A stretch of DNA of 64,000 nucleotides from Lumbricus rubellus (lineage: Eukaryota > Annelida > Clitellata > Crassiclitellata > Lumbricidae): positions 27,428,896 through 27,492,895 of the forward strand of contig OX243820.1 in the NCBI GenBank assembly GCA_945859605.1. Reading direction: 5' to 3'. The first letter of the stretch is position 1, and each line of letters begins with the position of its first letter. Positions 46,001 through 47,994 of the stretch are shown here, piece by piece. The translations under genes were made by a program, and so were the position numbers. The notes under the pieces are model-generated. The model saw only the letters and a list, made by a program, of their open reading frames with translations, searched no databases and was not told where the DNA came from.

Positions 46001-47224
46001 GAAATAAAATTCTGTCTACGGCCTTGGTACCCCTGTTACAGTCCTAAGTCGACACTCATTCGTTCATTCAGAGAGTTTATATAGCGCTTCTTCAATATAG
46101 CTACTCAGAAGCGCTCTCTGCGCTAACTAGCCGAAATGATATTAAGAGCCATAGCGAGCGAAAAACAACAAGTTGCAAAACAAAACAGCTTATGGAGGTC
46201 GAGAGCTATGTTAATTCGATCATTCTACAGTCTAGTGAGGATATAAATAATTATTATTATTATCACAACCTACAAGTTGTATCTGAAAGGAGTACCGGGT
46301 AGACCTCTATATGCGTTCTCACGGACATTTTGGTGACTATTTCTTCAAGCACTAGCCAATTTACTCACCGCCGCTGACCTTCTGTCTGTCTGTTTAAACT
46401 CTGGATCCTGGCCAGAAACCGACTACATAGGCCTATTAAGTTTTGTCCAAGCTTACACCAATTCGTACTGTATACCGATTAAAGATGGCATACCTTCATA
46501 ATTATCTAGAGCCGTCTTTATAGCAGTCGTTGACATCAAGGCCGTAGCCAGGATTTGATTTCGGGGGGTGTTTCGTCGGGGAAGAAGATTTTCTTACGAC
46601 CTGTTTCTAGCCATCAAATTTTCTGACGACTTTCTTAGTCGTCGGAAACGACTTTCTCACCATTTTCCGCCTAATTTCATGTTTTTTCATTATGTGCTAG
46701 TGAATGCATTTTATTGTTTTTTTTAACATTTTTCATGTCGGGGGTGTTTTCTTGGTTTTATTTTAAGGTTTTTACATCGTGTGCTAGCAAATGCTATATC
46801 ATGTTTTCCATTTTCCATTTGGGGGGGAGTTCAAACACCCAAAACACCCCTAGCTATGGCCTTGGTTGACATGTAGGCCTAATAATTTTCACTAGAACAC
46901 ACCGTTCTGACACGTAGCGACAAAAACAGCACCCAAAACATTAATATTTATTACTTTGGAGTCCCATGATGTCGTACCTTTTACTTTTCTCTTTAGGGGT
47001 GTCAAAGCCCATTTTTCTTCAATGAACGAATATAACATTTACAAGTTATGCAGTAATCTTAATGAAACTTAACTACCAACTGAGCAGACAGCTTTGCACT
47101 TACAATAGGCCTATTATACTTTCTAGATTGGTGTCCAACGCCGACTCCGTGCGACTTACAGTGCAAGTACGGTCTGAAGACGGACTTCAACGGATGTCCA
47201 GTCTGTTTATGCTGCGAAGAATAG
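14942..47224 (+). CDS. Gene B, multi-module Kunitz/antistasin-like secreted protein
   Basis: Twelve coding exons: 14942-15002, 15663-15778, 17117-17213, 18989-19137, 20383-20479, 40673-40887, 43098-43194, 43473-43573, 43977-44076, 44959-45212, 45644-45743, 47127-47224. They total 1485 bp, an exact 494 codons plus stop, and all phases fit. Order: signal peptide, AS, NC, Thr-rich linker+AS, NC, Thr-rich linker+AS, NC, AS, NC, Kunitz+AS, NC, AS. The ATG follows a 5'-UTR intron (acceptor AG at 14873-14874). Gene C has the same order minus one NC and linker+AS pair, so B gained that pair by internal duplication. The 20.2-kb intron (20480-40672) contains the Polinton. A role as extracellular protease inhibitor is inferred from the domain families. 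Whether so long an intron is spliced efficiently cannot be told. Confidence 0.8.
15393..15581. mobile_element. hAT-type MITE (189 bp)
   Basis: Ends CATAGGCGTACG and CGTACGCCTATG, flanked by CTTTCATC (15385-15392) and CTTCCATC (15582-15589). It lies in intron 1 of gene B. Confidence 0.85.
15663..15778 (+). CDS. Gene B exon 2, antistasin-like module 1
   Basis: After acceptor TTTGGTTTCAG. Encodes [12 protein letters not shown] and then [12 protein letters not shown], phase 1 in and phase 0 out. The counterpart in C is 51147-51274. Confidence 0.85.
15805..16356. repeat. (CAT)n microsatellite
   Basis: About 550 bp of CAT/CAG triplets just inside the intron after AS module 1. The long isoleucine- or methionine-rich frames on both strands come from the repeat. 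Gene C carries the complementary repeat (GAT)n at the same intron position. Confidence 0.95.
16384..16800 (-). mobile_element. 5'-truncated CR1-like LINE
   Basis: The minus-strand frame encodes [34 protein letters not shown] and the terminal [11 protein letters not shown], the conserved C-terminal tail of CR1/L2-like polyproteins. It ends with the hairpin motif and an ATTC tail at 16384-16408. It is closely similar to the fragment at 19345-19965. Confidence 0.8.
16858..17045. repeat. (ATGG)n microsatellite
   Basis: GATG/GATGT tetranucleotide array, mostly two repeated blocks, in the intron before NC module 1. Confidence 0.95.
17117..17213 (+). CDS. Gene B exon 3, NC module
   Basis: 97 bp after CTTTAG. 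Encodes [14 protein letters not shown] and then a [12 protein letters not shown] end. Cysteine spacing C-5-C-6-C. Confidence 0.8.
17214..18078. other. Gene B intron, duplicated in copy 2
   Basis: Intron sequence matching 20480-21297. It includes short AAAC, AACT and AAAT runs. No further exon. Confidence 0.6.
18079..18374. mobile_element. hAT-type MITE (296 bp)
   Basis: Ends CAGGGCCGGATTAAGG and TTAATCCGGCCCTG, flanked by GCGGGGGG (18071-18078) and GCGGGGGA (18375-18382). The duplicate intron at about 21297 shows the uninterrupted site, so it inserted after the segmental duplication. Confidence 0.9.
18989..19137 (+). CDS. Gene B exon 4, Thr-rich linker plus antistasin-like module
   Basis: After GGTTTCAG. 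Begins with two copies of an EMTT(S/T/P)A-type hexapeptide (18-bp repeat), then [19 protein letters not shown]. Donor GTAGGG at 19138 in phase 0 fits the next NC exon. Read-through to the stop at 19239 would give an alternative end. Confidence 0.75.
19345..19965 (-). mobile_element. 5'-truncated CR1-like LINE, frameshifted
   Basis: Minus-strand frames encode [19 protein letters not shown] in one frame and [14 protein letters not shown]...[13 protein letters not shown] in another, so it is broken by a frameshift. The 3' hairpin motif and ATTC tail lie at 19355-19410. Confidence 0.8.
19966..20315 (+). mobile_element. Helentron/Helitron-like 3' end
   Basis: Ends with hairpin CCCGGGCATCGCCGGG followed by TACCCCAGCTAGT, resembling Helitron-type 3' ends (hairpin plus CTAG before T). 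Two internal direct copies of a GCA(T/C)(C/G)TAGACAGA(A/G)GACCGT unit lie near 20022 and 20192. The 5' end is not defined. Confidence 0.5.
20383..20479 (+). CDS. Gene B exon 5, NC module (duplicated)
   Basis: 97 bp after GGTTATGGCTAG. Encodes [20 protein letters not shown] and ends CVPIK plus one base. It is the last exon before the Polinton-bearing intron. Confidence 0.85.
20480..21419. other. Gene B intron, left of the Polinton
   Basis: Duplicate of the intron at 17214-18500. No other gene. It ends in the target site CCTAAG at 21420-21425. Confidence 0.7.
21420..21425. repeat. Polinton target-site duplication, left
   Basis: CCTAAG, identical to 37908-37913. The uninterrupted site GTCCTAAGCAATG is preserved at 18502-18514 in the paralogous copy. 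Confidence 0.95.
21426..21636 (+). repeat. Polinton left terminal inverted repeat
   Basis: Nearly identical to the reverse complement of 37697-37907 for about 150 bp, then diverging. It contains three direct copies of a GGTCTTTTATTATTTCCT-like unit (near 21451, 21521 and 21563) and a tRNA-like stretch at about 21472-21523. Confidence 0.9.
21472..21523 (+). other. tRNA-like 5' portion inside the TIR
   Basis: GTAGTACAGTGGTTAGCGCG resembles a tRNA D-arm with an A box. It is followed by GGACTGTCAACCAAGAGGTC with GTC at the anticodon position. There is no T-arm or acceptor 3' half, a TTTT follows at once, and the stems are imperfect. It is a tRNA-derived fragment, not a working tRNA. The mirror copy is in the right TIR. 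Confidence 0.5.
21650..21913 (+). CDS. Small basic ORF, doubtful
   Basis: An 87-codon frame between the left TIR and the T-rich block, lysine/arginine-rich at the end (RRRK). I recognise no domain. It lacks the TATAAAATG-type start context of the other Polinton genes. It may be chance. Confidence 0.2.
   Translation: MVLKDNLGVYLLKATQQPAYNIVDTSHRAQYERSYDTRCNAIKSYPTRCNLLKNRPSPLNLSPNFRFCPQDKCLSRDRQLYRTRRRK
21914..22130. repeat. T-rich block inside the Polinton
   Basis: About 215 bp of T runs punctuated by CTAGG, CTAAC or CTCAG. Strong strand asymmetry. No coding potential. Confidence 0.85.
22160..22187 (-). repeat. Short duplicate of integrase coding sequence
   Basis: TTCTCGAATGTCTTTTTCTT and the next seven bases recur exactly at 22565-22591, inside the integrase gene. 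The outer copy lies downstream of the integrase stop. Confidence 0.8.
22299..23275 (-). CDS. INT: Polinton integrase (DDE, chromodomain)
   Basis: Retrovirus-like integrase that would join the element's ends to the 6-bp target. Numbered from the TTG at 23189, the catalytic acids are D26 (WAADLIDM), D88 (WVDKGTEF) and E118 (CIVERFNRT). Near the C-terminus is a chromodomain-like segment ([19 protein letters not shown]). The frame is open from a stop near 23275 but has no ATG before the methionine just after the first catalytic Asp, so a full enzyme cannot start on its own ATG. Upstream, the frame overlaps the end of the PLA2 gene at a run of nine A (minus strand, about 23222-23230), and the shift is -1. 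Either ribosomal frameshifting joins them, a non-ATG start is used, or a base was lost in the run. Confidence 0.85.
23216..23752 (-). CDS. Zinc-ribbon plus parvovirus-type phospholipase A2
   Basis: 178 residues. Residues 7-38 form a zinc ribbon (CVKC ... CVEC). Residues 80-123 match the phospholipase A2 domain known from parvovirus VP1: calcium loop FTGPGTRL (85-92), then the catalytic H119-D120 in AAYRHDLAY, preceded by KPVDRVDAA. In parvoviruses this enzyme breaches the endosomal membrane during entry; the same role here is inference. Divergent from the ATPase gene with only about 20 AT-rich bases between the two ATGs, so the promoter is shared. The frame ends in KKKL at an A9 run where the integrase frame continues in -1. 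Confidence 0.8.
   Translation of the reverse strand: MEHSSYCVKCKRQTESKDVQRVVSKNGRPMLRGVCVECGARKTQFTKMSTATGGDLVSALNSATSNIKLPWAKYPGEMHLPGHSFTGPGTRLELRLNSDGTPKDWSKPVDRVDAAAYRHDLAYAKHTDTAGRNVADRAMIDELNNIPNPSFRERIERSIVKPILSTKTHFGMGLKKKL
23753..23772. promoter_or_regulatory. Bidirectional AT-rich start region
   Basis: About 20 bp (TTTAATATAATATAATTAAA) separate the divergent PLA2 and ATPase ATGs. Other Polinton ATGs have similar TATA-rich sequence directly before them, e.g. TATATAAAATG at 35301, 35765 and 36560. Confidence 0.55.
23773..24549 (+). CDS. ATP: DNA-packaging ATPase (A32/FtsK-HerA type)
   Basis: 258 residues. Walker A GKSQCGKT at 31-38, Walker B LMIFDDL near 142-148, with the FtsK/HerA-like layout of Polinton and NCLDV packaging ATPases. 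It would pump the genome into capsids. First of a plus-strand run of genes, leaderless AT-rich start. The frame is intact and of usual length. Confidence 0.9.
   Translation: MEVQDLSWNEESSKRFNSPLLPRSIRGLIVGKSQCGKTILLLNLLLRPGWLDYDNLQIFGKSLFQSEYKILKKAFEEKLPKEAIIRLFDNRDEIMKLNVSPTAVVEEMSKNMAKKSDIECKFFETSEDVPDPRDLSRDKKNLMIFDDLQLERQNKCESYYIRGRHSNVDCFYLAQNYFKLPRQTIRENANFICLFPQDLKNINHIYSDHIGVDDMTIEEFRKLCKTAWDETHGFVVIDLTSKTNKGRYRSGLDTFYIK
24616..25389 (+). CDS. mCP: Minor capsid (penton) protein
   Basis: 257 residues. The segment [17 protein letters not shown] followed by [20 protein letters not shown] is typical of the Polinton minor capsid protein, a single jelly-roll that forms the vertex penton. 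It sits directly after the ATPase and before the pX-like gene. Intact frame; ATG preceded by GCTATCTAAA. The jelly-roll is family knowledge, as I recognise only the N-terminal motif. Confidence 0.8.
   Translation: METLLDEILSNTQTIARNTEAKESFCILLSERNTRIRTKFNPLIELDKSKTYEMALVNLETYYSFPNIDETNNKFVYSSDNGVTWEDLDIPTGCYEIEDLNDYIQRILKEEGHGQCIKLQPNNNTLKAVLEIDENYKVDFTVENSISTVLGFQRRVYSEGYNESEHIVDINSVNSLRVTSDIIGSSYANGTTENIIYSFFPSVGPGYKIIESPHNLVYLPITLYSISSMETKLIDQNGKLINLRGEELSIRFHIREV
25414..26052 (+). CDS. pX-like virion protein, Polinton-conserved
   Basis: 212 residues. The N-terminal half has two related motifs ([15 protein letters not shown] and [13 protein letters not shown]). Residues 80-120 are glycine/alanine-rich and hydrophobic ([19 protein letters not shown]), like the membrane-active segment of adenovirus pX. 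A serine-rich repeat (ISGSSIS) follows, and the end is [17 protein letters not shown], a signature seen in other Polintons. Likely a core or minor virion protein. The GGATCTTCGAT DNA repeat that encodes GSSIS also occurs outside genes at 30570-30650. Confidence 0.65.
   Translation: MSAYAKVKVNISEGQKEKIKRAVQVGTGVSIRLSHEDITGEHVLALNQRQINKLTKAYQNGTGVTIKMGKKQLEDNARVEGGFIGAILPFLATAGKFLLSSVLPSLATGALTGLGSAAGSKIVDKISGSSISHPISGSSISGSGVLYVKKGGICCKIVPAGEGLFLSPWKKGISISGSGLFMKRGTGYVSGEGIILGPNSPFKNIPILGMLL
26069..26455 (+). CDS. dUTPase-fold protein, catalytic motifs decayed
   Basis: 128 residues. [17 protein letters not shown], then EVGLGVRM, then [21 protein letters not shown] follow the order of trimeric dUTPase strands and end in the usual position for the hydrophobic exit strand (ICYVNYY). 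The RSGLA and YRGE catalytic motifs are missing, so enzymatic activity is unlikely. Such folds have been reused as structural or regulatory proteins in other viruses. Assignment is from motif order only. Confidence 0.5.
   Translation: MSGYGHPIHKFITKRKPRVSTIIWLPKVVTHAPARQRAGDRYEIFAQQAITIEPKTNITVEVGLGVRMTSGMCLVSLRQKLKQLRLSLQDGTVLEDAEDIIITIQNNSDSPVTINEKDSICYVNYYDA
26456..26535 (+). repeat. GTTTTA(T/C)GTTTAC short tandem repeat
   Basis: About five copies of ACGTTTTATGTTT-like units between two Polinton genes, ending in TTATAATAAAAAATG, the start context of the next gene. Confidence 0.75.
26536..27435 (+). CDS. Polinton PY-like protein (DUF8207 type)
   Basis: 299 residues. Charged, probably coiled-coil N-terminus (residues 1-80). 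Core motifs are [38 protein letters not shown] and [17 protein letters not shown], which recur in Polinton proteins of animals. Function unknown, presumed structural. Intact frame. The 3' end is followed by two extra copies of AAATTGATGAT. Confidence 0.75.
   Translation: MSLLKISDPAKRDFIIEEFLKTKKNIKQNFLSERIDDLGLQRELTKIYKPIVDSQSAISKEQNALLSTIKDNSAATSLALKSLPDSLKTIQFPQYPSIEAYDDDDPVEDIRRLELGNIAVEYLKKYASDKRLVDTTFGLRSRDGKFYIGDSEASIQGNDITVGTTTYQGTPGLWELLTLASPNSSIYDNRDLEEYAEILIKTNAMSQPNKPNKPKSSRSVKYAKIIKPIWDDYMKLRGKTGSGIITIPSDPNELVKQLELRLYSYKAGNTGVRNEIVGMTDELLRQRVITKDEYKKLMI
27478..27831 (+). CDS. pVI-like small virion protein
   Basis: 117 residues. It has an amphipathic N-terminal part ([15 protein letters not shown]), a lysine-rich middle, and glycine-glycine sites (VVGGAG, MTGGAI, LNGGGL) resembling adenain cleavage sites. 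Adenovirus pVI is cut by the viral protease and lyses membranes; similarity here is by layout only. It lies just before the capsid gene, as in related elements. Confidence 0.55.
   Translation: MLVLARRSYKKVHVVGGAGIFDSIAGFLKRLLTSNAAKQIASTAVKEIGSVAKDKAIDVGKRLLNKILPKAPVQQPITQETKVILARLLGSNPEMTGGAIRIQDLVKRLNGGGLKMA
27868..30210 (+). pseudogene. MCP: Major capsid protein gene, split by a LINE
   Basis: Double jelly-roll capsid protein of Polintons. The N-terminal part is 27868-28080. The start at 27868 is preferred over 27856 because TATAATAAAATG fits the other genes. The C-terminal part runs from about 29127 to the stop at 30210 and contains [15 protein letters not shown] and a long intact frame. 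Between them is a 5'-truncated LINE (28083-29122) that puts a stop right after the junction. Both parts are free of other lesions, so the insertion is recent. This copy cannot make capsids unless supplied in trans. Confidence 0.85.
28083..29122 (+). mobile_element. 5'-truncated CR1-like LINE in the capsid gene
   Basis: An open frame from [16 protein letters not shown] (RT block) through FADD (catalytic) to a C-terminal [10 protein letters not shown], with no internal stop. The 3' UTR has an AGCGCCTCT...AGAGGCGCT hairpin and an ATACA tail. A 4-bp CATA may be the target duplication (28079-28082 and 29123-29126). It is the best-preserved member of the LINE family seen as fragments elsewhere in the window. 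Confidence 0.85.
30227..30556 (+). CDS. SAP + NUMOD1 DNA-binding protein
   Basis: 109 residues. Residues 5-31 resemble a SAP helix-extended-helix ([19 protein letters not shown]). Residues 60-105 resemble NUMOD1 ([20 protein letters not shown]), a module usually found at the tails of homing endonucleases. No nuclease domain is present. Perhaps a remnant of a homing endonuclease or a genome-binding protein. Confidence 0.6.
   Translation: MKLPELRMLAKHNNVTGTSHLNKPQMIAVLIEKNILPMDYKSVSYRHDTLSSIRKQPRRVDIIDRETGVVTSYPSMYKAAKAYGQSAGIIAYHNGNVWRDRYEIKVFER
30560..30655 (+). repeat. Non-coding copies of the GGATCTTCGATCTCACA repeat
   Basis: AAGTGGATCTTCGATCTCAC occurs three times here and in the coding sequence of the pX-like gene (25791-25846). 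It fills the gap between the SAP/NUMOD1 gene and the polymerase. Confidence 0.85.
30678..34352 (+). CDS. POLB: Protein-primed DNA polymerase B
   Basis: 1224 residues. Before the polymerase come a C2H2-like finger ([19 protein letters not shown], ~360) and an endonuclease-VII-like zinc/His segment (CHICEKPL ~520, [15 protein letters not shown] ~537). Exonuclease: VYADFES (~416), [10 protein letters not shown] (~565). Polymerase: motif [11 protein letters not shown] (~825), motif [12 protein letters not shown] (~961), motif [11 protein letters not shown] (~1059). All key acids are present and the frame is intact. It copies the linear genome from a protein primer. Length is normal for Polintons. 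ATG preceded by GGTAAGATAAA. Confidence 0.95.
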   Translation: MDLKKSSLRNMNHVEHLLDSSVPDIKVPTLTPTPGKYKPVAPKRKYKNRVRSKLNDFADWLLSYVPERDTKVVNEKLESLKSTVSRIFDKTKIRETASAIKGFTKQYRIDGINGMDASSFLNFVRPQVVNLLSSNRQTKVNLVLTCIMERVDMKSGIVTSEDIPFVSRAEVILEATDLNEIYSRKKDKIMESIASFQMQGSNWRFKAVVKLDINTVKYTPLRGSSYIPLPSFLANKKAIINMKNHDEECFKWCITRALNPVDDHPEKITKALKEQSKKLNWSGIEFPVATDANVIGKFERNNNISVNIFGYEKHVYPLYLSNCESNICVDLLLISNGERKHYCWIKNFNRLMTFRTANSHYSAHYCKRCMNGFTTTEALNNHNEYCKHHNAQKIEMPEKGTMLSFKNYNNSMRVPFIVYADFESFVKPIDTCQPNPELSYTNKYQKHIPSSFCYHIKCFDDSVYSQDPVTFTAESEDDDVGQIFVDKLEENIKQIYNQFKFPKKMIFTEEDKKCFDGATICHICEKPLGEDRVRDHCHLSGKFRGAAHNICNVNYKVPKFFPVVFHNLSGYDCHLFIKKLRGNNGEKINCIPNNEEKYISFSREVVVDKFVNKEGKEITVKRQLRFIDSFKFMASSLDALSRNLSKDQCKNIGKRYTGKKLDLLLRKGIYPYDYVDSFTTFNETELPPKSAFYSKLNDSNISDEDYEHAKTVWKEFGCKTFREYHDLYNVSDVLLLADVFENFRDVCMKNYTLDPAWYFTSHGLAWDAALKLTGVKLELLNDYDMILMLRQGMRGGVSTISNRYGKANNKYMSDFNSNENSTFITYLDANNLYGWAMIKNLPTHGFKWMNEDELNNWRSIPCILEVDLEYPKELHDLHNDFPLAPESIEINKVKKLIPNLNHKKKYVLHYDNLKLYESLGLKITKVHRGVLFEESDWLKKYIDLNTALRTKATNDFEKDFFKLMNNSVFGKTCENIENRVDVELVCQEERAIELAAKPNYERCTIFDENLIAVHMKKTKLYYNKPIYLGMCILDLSKTLMYEFHYNYIKDKYGNRAKLLFTDTDSLTYEIKTEDFYSDIAGDIKTRFDTSEYPRDHPSGIEVGVNKKVIGMFKDEASGKQIKEFIGLRAKLYSYKMAAGDEHKKCKGIKKNVVQKTITHEDYKDCLFTKKEQQRTMNVIRSYHHDIYTEEINKVALSADDDKRVIMEDGIHTLAYGHYSLKIFN
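34369..34572 (+). pseudogene. Truncated duplicate of the protease N-terminus
   Basis: 67 codons, clearly similar to residues 2-70 of the intact protease at 35301 (IDVxGVVLPN, AAKKLNIx[14 protein letters not shown]). It stops one codon after the position of the catalytic histidine, where the intact gene has a tryptophan. The rest of the protease is replaced by the HNH endonuclease region. Confidence 0.8.
34606..35299 (+). pseudogene. HNH homing-endonuclease-like gene, frameshifted
   Basis: Main frame has paired CxxC fingers ([22 protein letters not shown]) and a C-terminal HNH-type site ([13 protein letters not shown] ... [10 protein letters not shown]). The ATG at 34606 in TATATAAAATGG context starts a different frame that carries the first CSKC finger and stops near 34665. 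One base around 34637-34645 shifts the frame. The gene stop overlaps the protease start region. It is flanked by protease sequence on both sides, as expected if the endonuclease invaded the protease locus. Confidence 0.75.
35301..35735 (+). CDS. PRO: Adenain-like cysteine protease (C48 family)
   Basis: 144 residues from the ATG at 35301. The ATG at 35289 adds four residues but overlaps the endonuclease, and TATAAAATG plus the truncated copy favour 35301. Triad: H70 (GQHWCAF), D85 (FDSYG), C118 (VFCGHLC), with Q111. In adenoviruses this enzyme matures the capsid. Likely substrates here are the GG-containing pVI- and pX-like proteins. Confidence 0.85.
   Translation: MSSATVKNIDVEGVVLPNHPLTNFELWDAAKKLNIPNFRGVFVRDELPNKPRRIECGILNLDDSKGTGQHWCAFLKSGNEKIYFDSYGLPPPLELIKYLRRPVLYNSERIQPDNEVFCGHLCLYVLKKTMNDGCKFQEVINGLH
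35765..36529 (+). CDS. Fiber-like protein 1, discoidin-type head
   Basis: 254 residues. The first ~105 are nearly the same as in fiber 2: [43 protein letters not shown]. The FLRLDG and TGNLKM words recall phage tail-fiber repeats. Residues ~125-253 resemble an F5/8 type C (discoidin) fold: [23 protein letters not shown], a YYRVRVL end. Probable receptor-binding spike; the sugar or protein target is unknown. Start context TATATATAAAATG. Confidence 0.65.
   Translation: MPIDKFGHTAAGGTSRRVIAGGVTLSQVNANFLRLDGANLPTGNLKMNGHVIKGLSVTNTSTAGMDEALSRGQAIDLITNHNDSPSNDNHLTNKKYVDEQVTKYVDKSLKKCRAGYIPPLEADVSVTGFVASASSCFAGSKAYHAFTNLTDDVNAAWVSGEDETVWLQIKCPEPVKIWRIALKTVSVSYWNLSASNDGAVFAHLHTSSTPSETIPTFFNISTTDAYQYYRVRVLAKDNDLPRGIQVMQLYVYDD
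36560..37633 (+). CDS. Fiber-like protein 2, C1q/TNF-type head
   Basis: 357 residues. N-terminal ~105 residues shared with fiber 1. Then come shaft-like repeats ([32 protein letters not shown]), close to phage tail-fiber signatures. The last ~110 residues ([47 protein letters not shown]) look like a C1q/TNF jelly-roll. Two genes with one anchor and different heads suggest head exchange. Last gene before the right TIR. Confidence 0.65.
   Translation: MPVDKFGHTDVGSSQRVIAGGVTLSQVNASFLRLDGANIATGNLKMGGHKIKGLPTTKPLTAGMDEALSWGQAIDLITNHDDSPSNDNHLTNKKYVDEQVTLKVSKTGDTMTGDLILNVGTDRLRSMGCKDLRGENKEFTIFLGSIRNKLQCSLNNPITLQSMDGFRFRINNEIMLEMVKSLDGTPPSKINVYKSIFMHDAYITGLHEPNNASDAATKQYVDSISIGPALSIHSLTWQFLIAKTHTRVTFDSVRFKTDGVISAGLTRFTPGKAGYYFVSTYIEFGNSSTTPGNVYLYRNGANYMQIAGGGGTGAAFNNSTGSCIIFVANTDFLEIFAYSHIALNILARDFSAVFLRP
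37697..37907 (-). repeat. Polinton right terminal inverted repeat
   Basis: Reverse complement of the left TIR, including the tRNA-like stretch and the three GGTCTTTTATTATTTCCT-like units. Ends with AACTACTACT next to CCTAAG. Confidence 0.9.
37908..37913. repeat. Polinton target-site duplication, right
   Basis: CCTAAG, followed by CAATGTTCAAAGCAGGG, the sequence that directly follows CCTAAG in the empty paralogous site at 18509. Confidence 0.95.
37968..39084. mobile_element. piggyBac-type MITE with internal satellite
   Basis: Flanked by TTAA (37964-37967 and 39085-39088). Ends CCTTCGCCA and TGGCGAAGG. Subterminal GGGGGTC(A/T)AATAGACCCCC palindromes. Copy 1 of the segmental duplication has the uninterrupted site (ACAA in place of TTAA, near 18550). 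No transposase. Confidence 0.85.
38290..38945. repeat. Four-copy palindromic satellite (157-bp period)
   Basis: Copies start near 38314, 38471, 38629 and 38786. Each unit is an imperfect palindrome: ACCTTGAAATTCAAGGTCA near the start and TGACCTTGAATTTCAAGGTCA near the end, with CTCTGCT/AGCAGAG inside. The open frames here follow the period and are not genes. Confidence 0.9.
39409..40561. mobile_element. DNA element with many copies of its terminal motif
   Basis: Ends GGGGAGAGTGCTACAAGACG and CGTCTTGGAGCACTCTCCCC. The word AAGACGCCCA or its complement occurs about nine times inside, often as CAAGACGCCCATGGGCGTCTT palindromes (39785-39905, 40284-40375). The paralogous intron at 18883 lacks it. 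I could not define a target duplication. No transposase is visible. Confidence 0.75.
40673..40887 (+). CDS. Gene B exon 6, expanded Thr-rich linker plus AS module
   Basis: After GGTTTCAG. The 18-bp unit GAAATGACAACGCCTGCA is present about five times (two in exon 4), giving EMTTPA repeats. Then [19 protein letters not shown]. Donor GTAGGG at 40888, phase 0. Confidence 0.8.
40888..41461. other. Gene B intron, end of the duplicated block
   Basis: Similar to 19138-19345 as far as about 41095, then unique AT-rich sequence. Nothing else recognised. Confidence 0.5.
41462..41686. repeat. (CATC)n microsatellite
   Basis: CATC/CATT tetranucleotides. The hAT element at 41687 inserted into it. Confidence 0.9.
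41687..42905 (+). mobile_element. hAT element with dead transposase remnant (1,219 bp)
   Basis: Ends CAGGCCCGGATTAACC and GTAGATCCGGGCCTG, flanked by perfect CATTCATC (41679-41686 and 42906-42913). Around 42415-42560, plus frames spell [17 protein letters not shown] and [18 protein letters not shown], the hAT C-terminal dimerisation region. A LINE fragment interrupts it. Confidence 0.85.
42060..42342 (+). mobile_element. LINE 3' fragment nested in the hAT element
   Basis: Encodes [18 protein letters not shown] and TRGRPRMG, the C-terminal signature of a non-LTR polyprotein, followed by a broken WTKGRDGGN stretch. TTCCCTAA on both sides (near 42057 and 42336) may be its target duplication. 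Confidence 0.7.
43098..43194 (+). CDS. Gene B exon 7, NC module
   Basis: After CTGCTTTACAG. 97 bp encoding [17 protein letters not shown] and [10 protein letters not shown]. Counterpart of the C exon at 53508 (CPFRYECKMVVVSC). Confidence 0.8.
43473..43573 (+). CDS. Gene B exon 8, antistasin-like module
   Basis: After TGCCTTTTAG. Encodes [19 protein letters not shown] and [10 protein letters not shown]. 101 bp, as in C (55266-55366). Confidence 0.85.
43977..44076 (+). CDS. Gene B exon 9, NC module
   Basis: After TTTGCTTTAG. Encodes [18 protein letters not shown] and a [11 protein letters not shown] end. 100 bp, one codon longer than most NC exons. Confidence 0.85.
44265..44640. repeat. (ATTC)n and (CTCA)n simple repeats
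   Basis: ATTC/ATTA tetranucleotides followed by CTCACT-type runs in the intron before the Kunitz exon. Confidence 0.9.
44959..45212 (+). CDS. Gene B exon 10, Kunitz domain plus half AS
   Basis: 254 bp, as in gene C. The six Kunitz cysteines are spaced C-8-C-15-C-7-C-12-C-3-C, with FRYFGC and SPNTY in the usual places. The residue after the second cysteine (P1) is glycine, not lysine or arginine, so trypsin inhibition is unlikely. Then [11 protein letters not shown] and KCVCPDPCK. Phase 1 in, 0 out. Confidence 0.9.
45305..45520 (+). mobile_element. tRNA-derived SINE
   Basis: Pol III B box GGTTGCAGGTTCGAACCCAG near 45343, a middle region AAACTCCGATGTAGTGG, and a 3' tail GGAGCGCCTCTGAG...GGCGCTATAGAAATG shared with the CR1-like LINE. 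A second copy is at 62195-62450. Confidence 0.7.
45644..45743 (+). CDS. Gene B exon 11, NC module
   Basis: After TATAATTTTAG. Encodes [20 protein letters not shown] and ends YCDE plus one base. 100 bp. Confidence 0.8.
46055..46135 (-). mobile_element. LINE/SINE 3' tail
   Basis: CATTCAGAGAGTTTATATAG next to GCGCTTCTTCAATATAG and CTACTCAGAAGCGCT, the minus-strand version of the shared hairpin tail. Confidence 0.55.
46537..46864. mobile_element. hAT-type MITE (328 bp)
   Basis: Ends CAAGGCCGTAGCCAGG and CTAGCTATGGCCTTG, with perfect GTTGACAT duplication (46529-46536 and 46865-46872). In the last intron of gene B. Confidence 0.85.
47127..47224 (+). CDS. Gene B exon 12, terminal antistasin-like module
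   Basis: After ACTTTCTAG. Encodes [18 protein letters not shown] and [11 protein letters not shown], stop TAG 47222-47224. Confidence 0.85.
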
Positions 47225-47407
47225 ACCTGACGTCAATCGAGCAACATAGAAAATGGCGTGTCTACCAAAAAGGAAGAATCTTAAAGGATTTTGCCATGTT
47301 ATGGAACACGTGAATCTTCCTTAATAGCTCTCTCTGAAATGGAGACTTCATAGGCGCTGCTTCTATGGATGCTCAGAATAGCGCTATAAAAATGTTAATT
47401 AGAATTC

Positions 47408-47413
47408 AATAAA
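47408..47413 (+). terminator. Poly(A) signal of gene B
   Basis: AATAAA in GAATTCAATAAATCAGCTGC. Gene C has the matching GAATTCAATAAAATAATC at 60661. Confidence 0.7.
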
Positions 47414-47749
47414 TCAGCTGCTTATTTTATCTTAGCATAATTGTTTTGAGATGCCACTTAAATTGCCTATGCAAACTGTTAAATGAATGGATTTAAATTG
47501 ATAGCATATAGTGCTATATATATAGAATTATAGATCTATAGGCCTATTATATAGGCCTATGTACAGACACAGATATAGGCTATAATTATAGACACATATA
47601 ATATATACACACACAAATACTTTCATTCATCTATGCTGTATGTATACACCGTGATCCAATTTAACTGATGCCCTTTGGTTTTGGCAATCAACTTATCGAT
47701 AATGTTGTAATATAATTTTACAGTGTTAGTGAGTAATAAATTATGAACA

Positions 47750-47900
47750 GTCTAAGAAAATTGCACCACATTCTGTCAACCGTGTCTAAAGTTATGCATA
47801 TTCATAGTTGAACTAAAAAAATCGAGCTTTTCAACGTGCAAAATTCATTCTCTTAGTTTAACTTGACATTTCCACAGAAACCGTAAAACAGAAGCGAAAA
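47750..47900 (+). repeat. Conserved 3'-flank block, copy 3 (after gene B)
   Basis: TGTCTAAAGTTATGCATATT, then AAAATCGAGCTTTTCAACGT and TTTAACTTGACATT, shared with the block after gene C. Confidence 0.65.
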
Positions 47901-47994
47901 TTTAATGGCTCATGGTATGTGAACTTTTTTTAACTCGGGATTATCTAACCTTGCCCGCTCCTGATACAATCAACTGAGGCGGCTCAGATACATC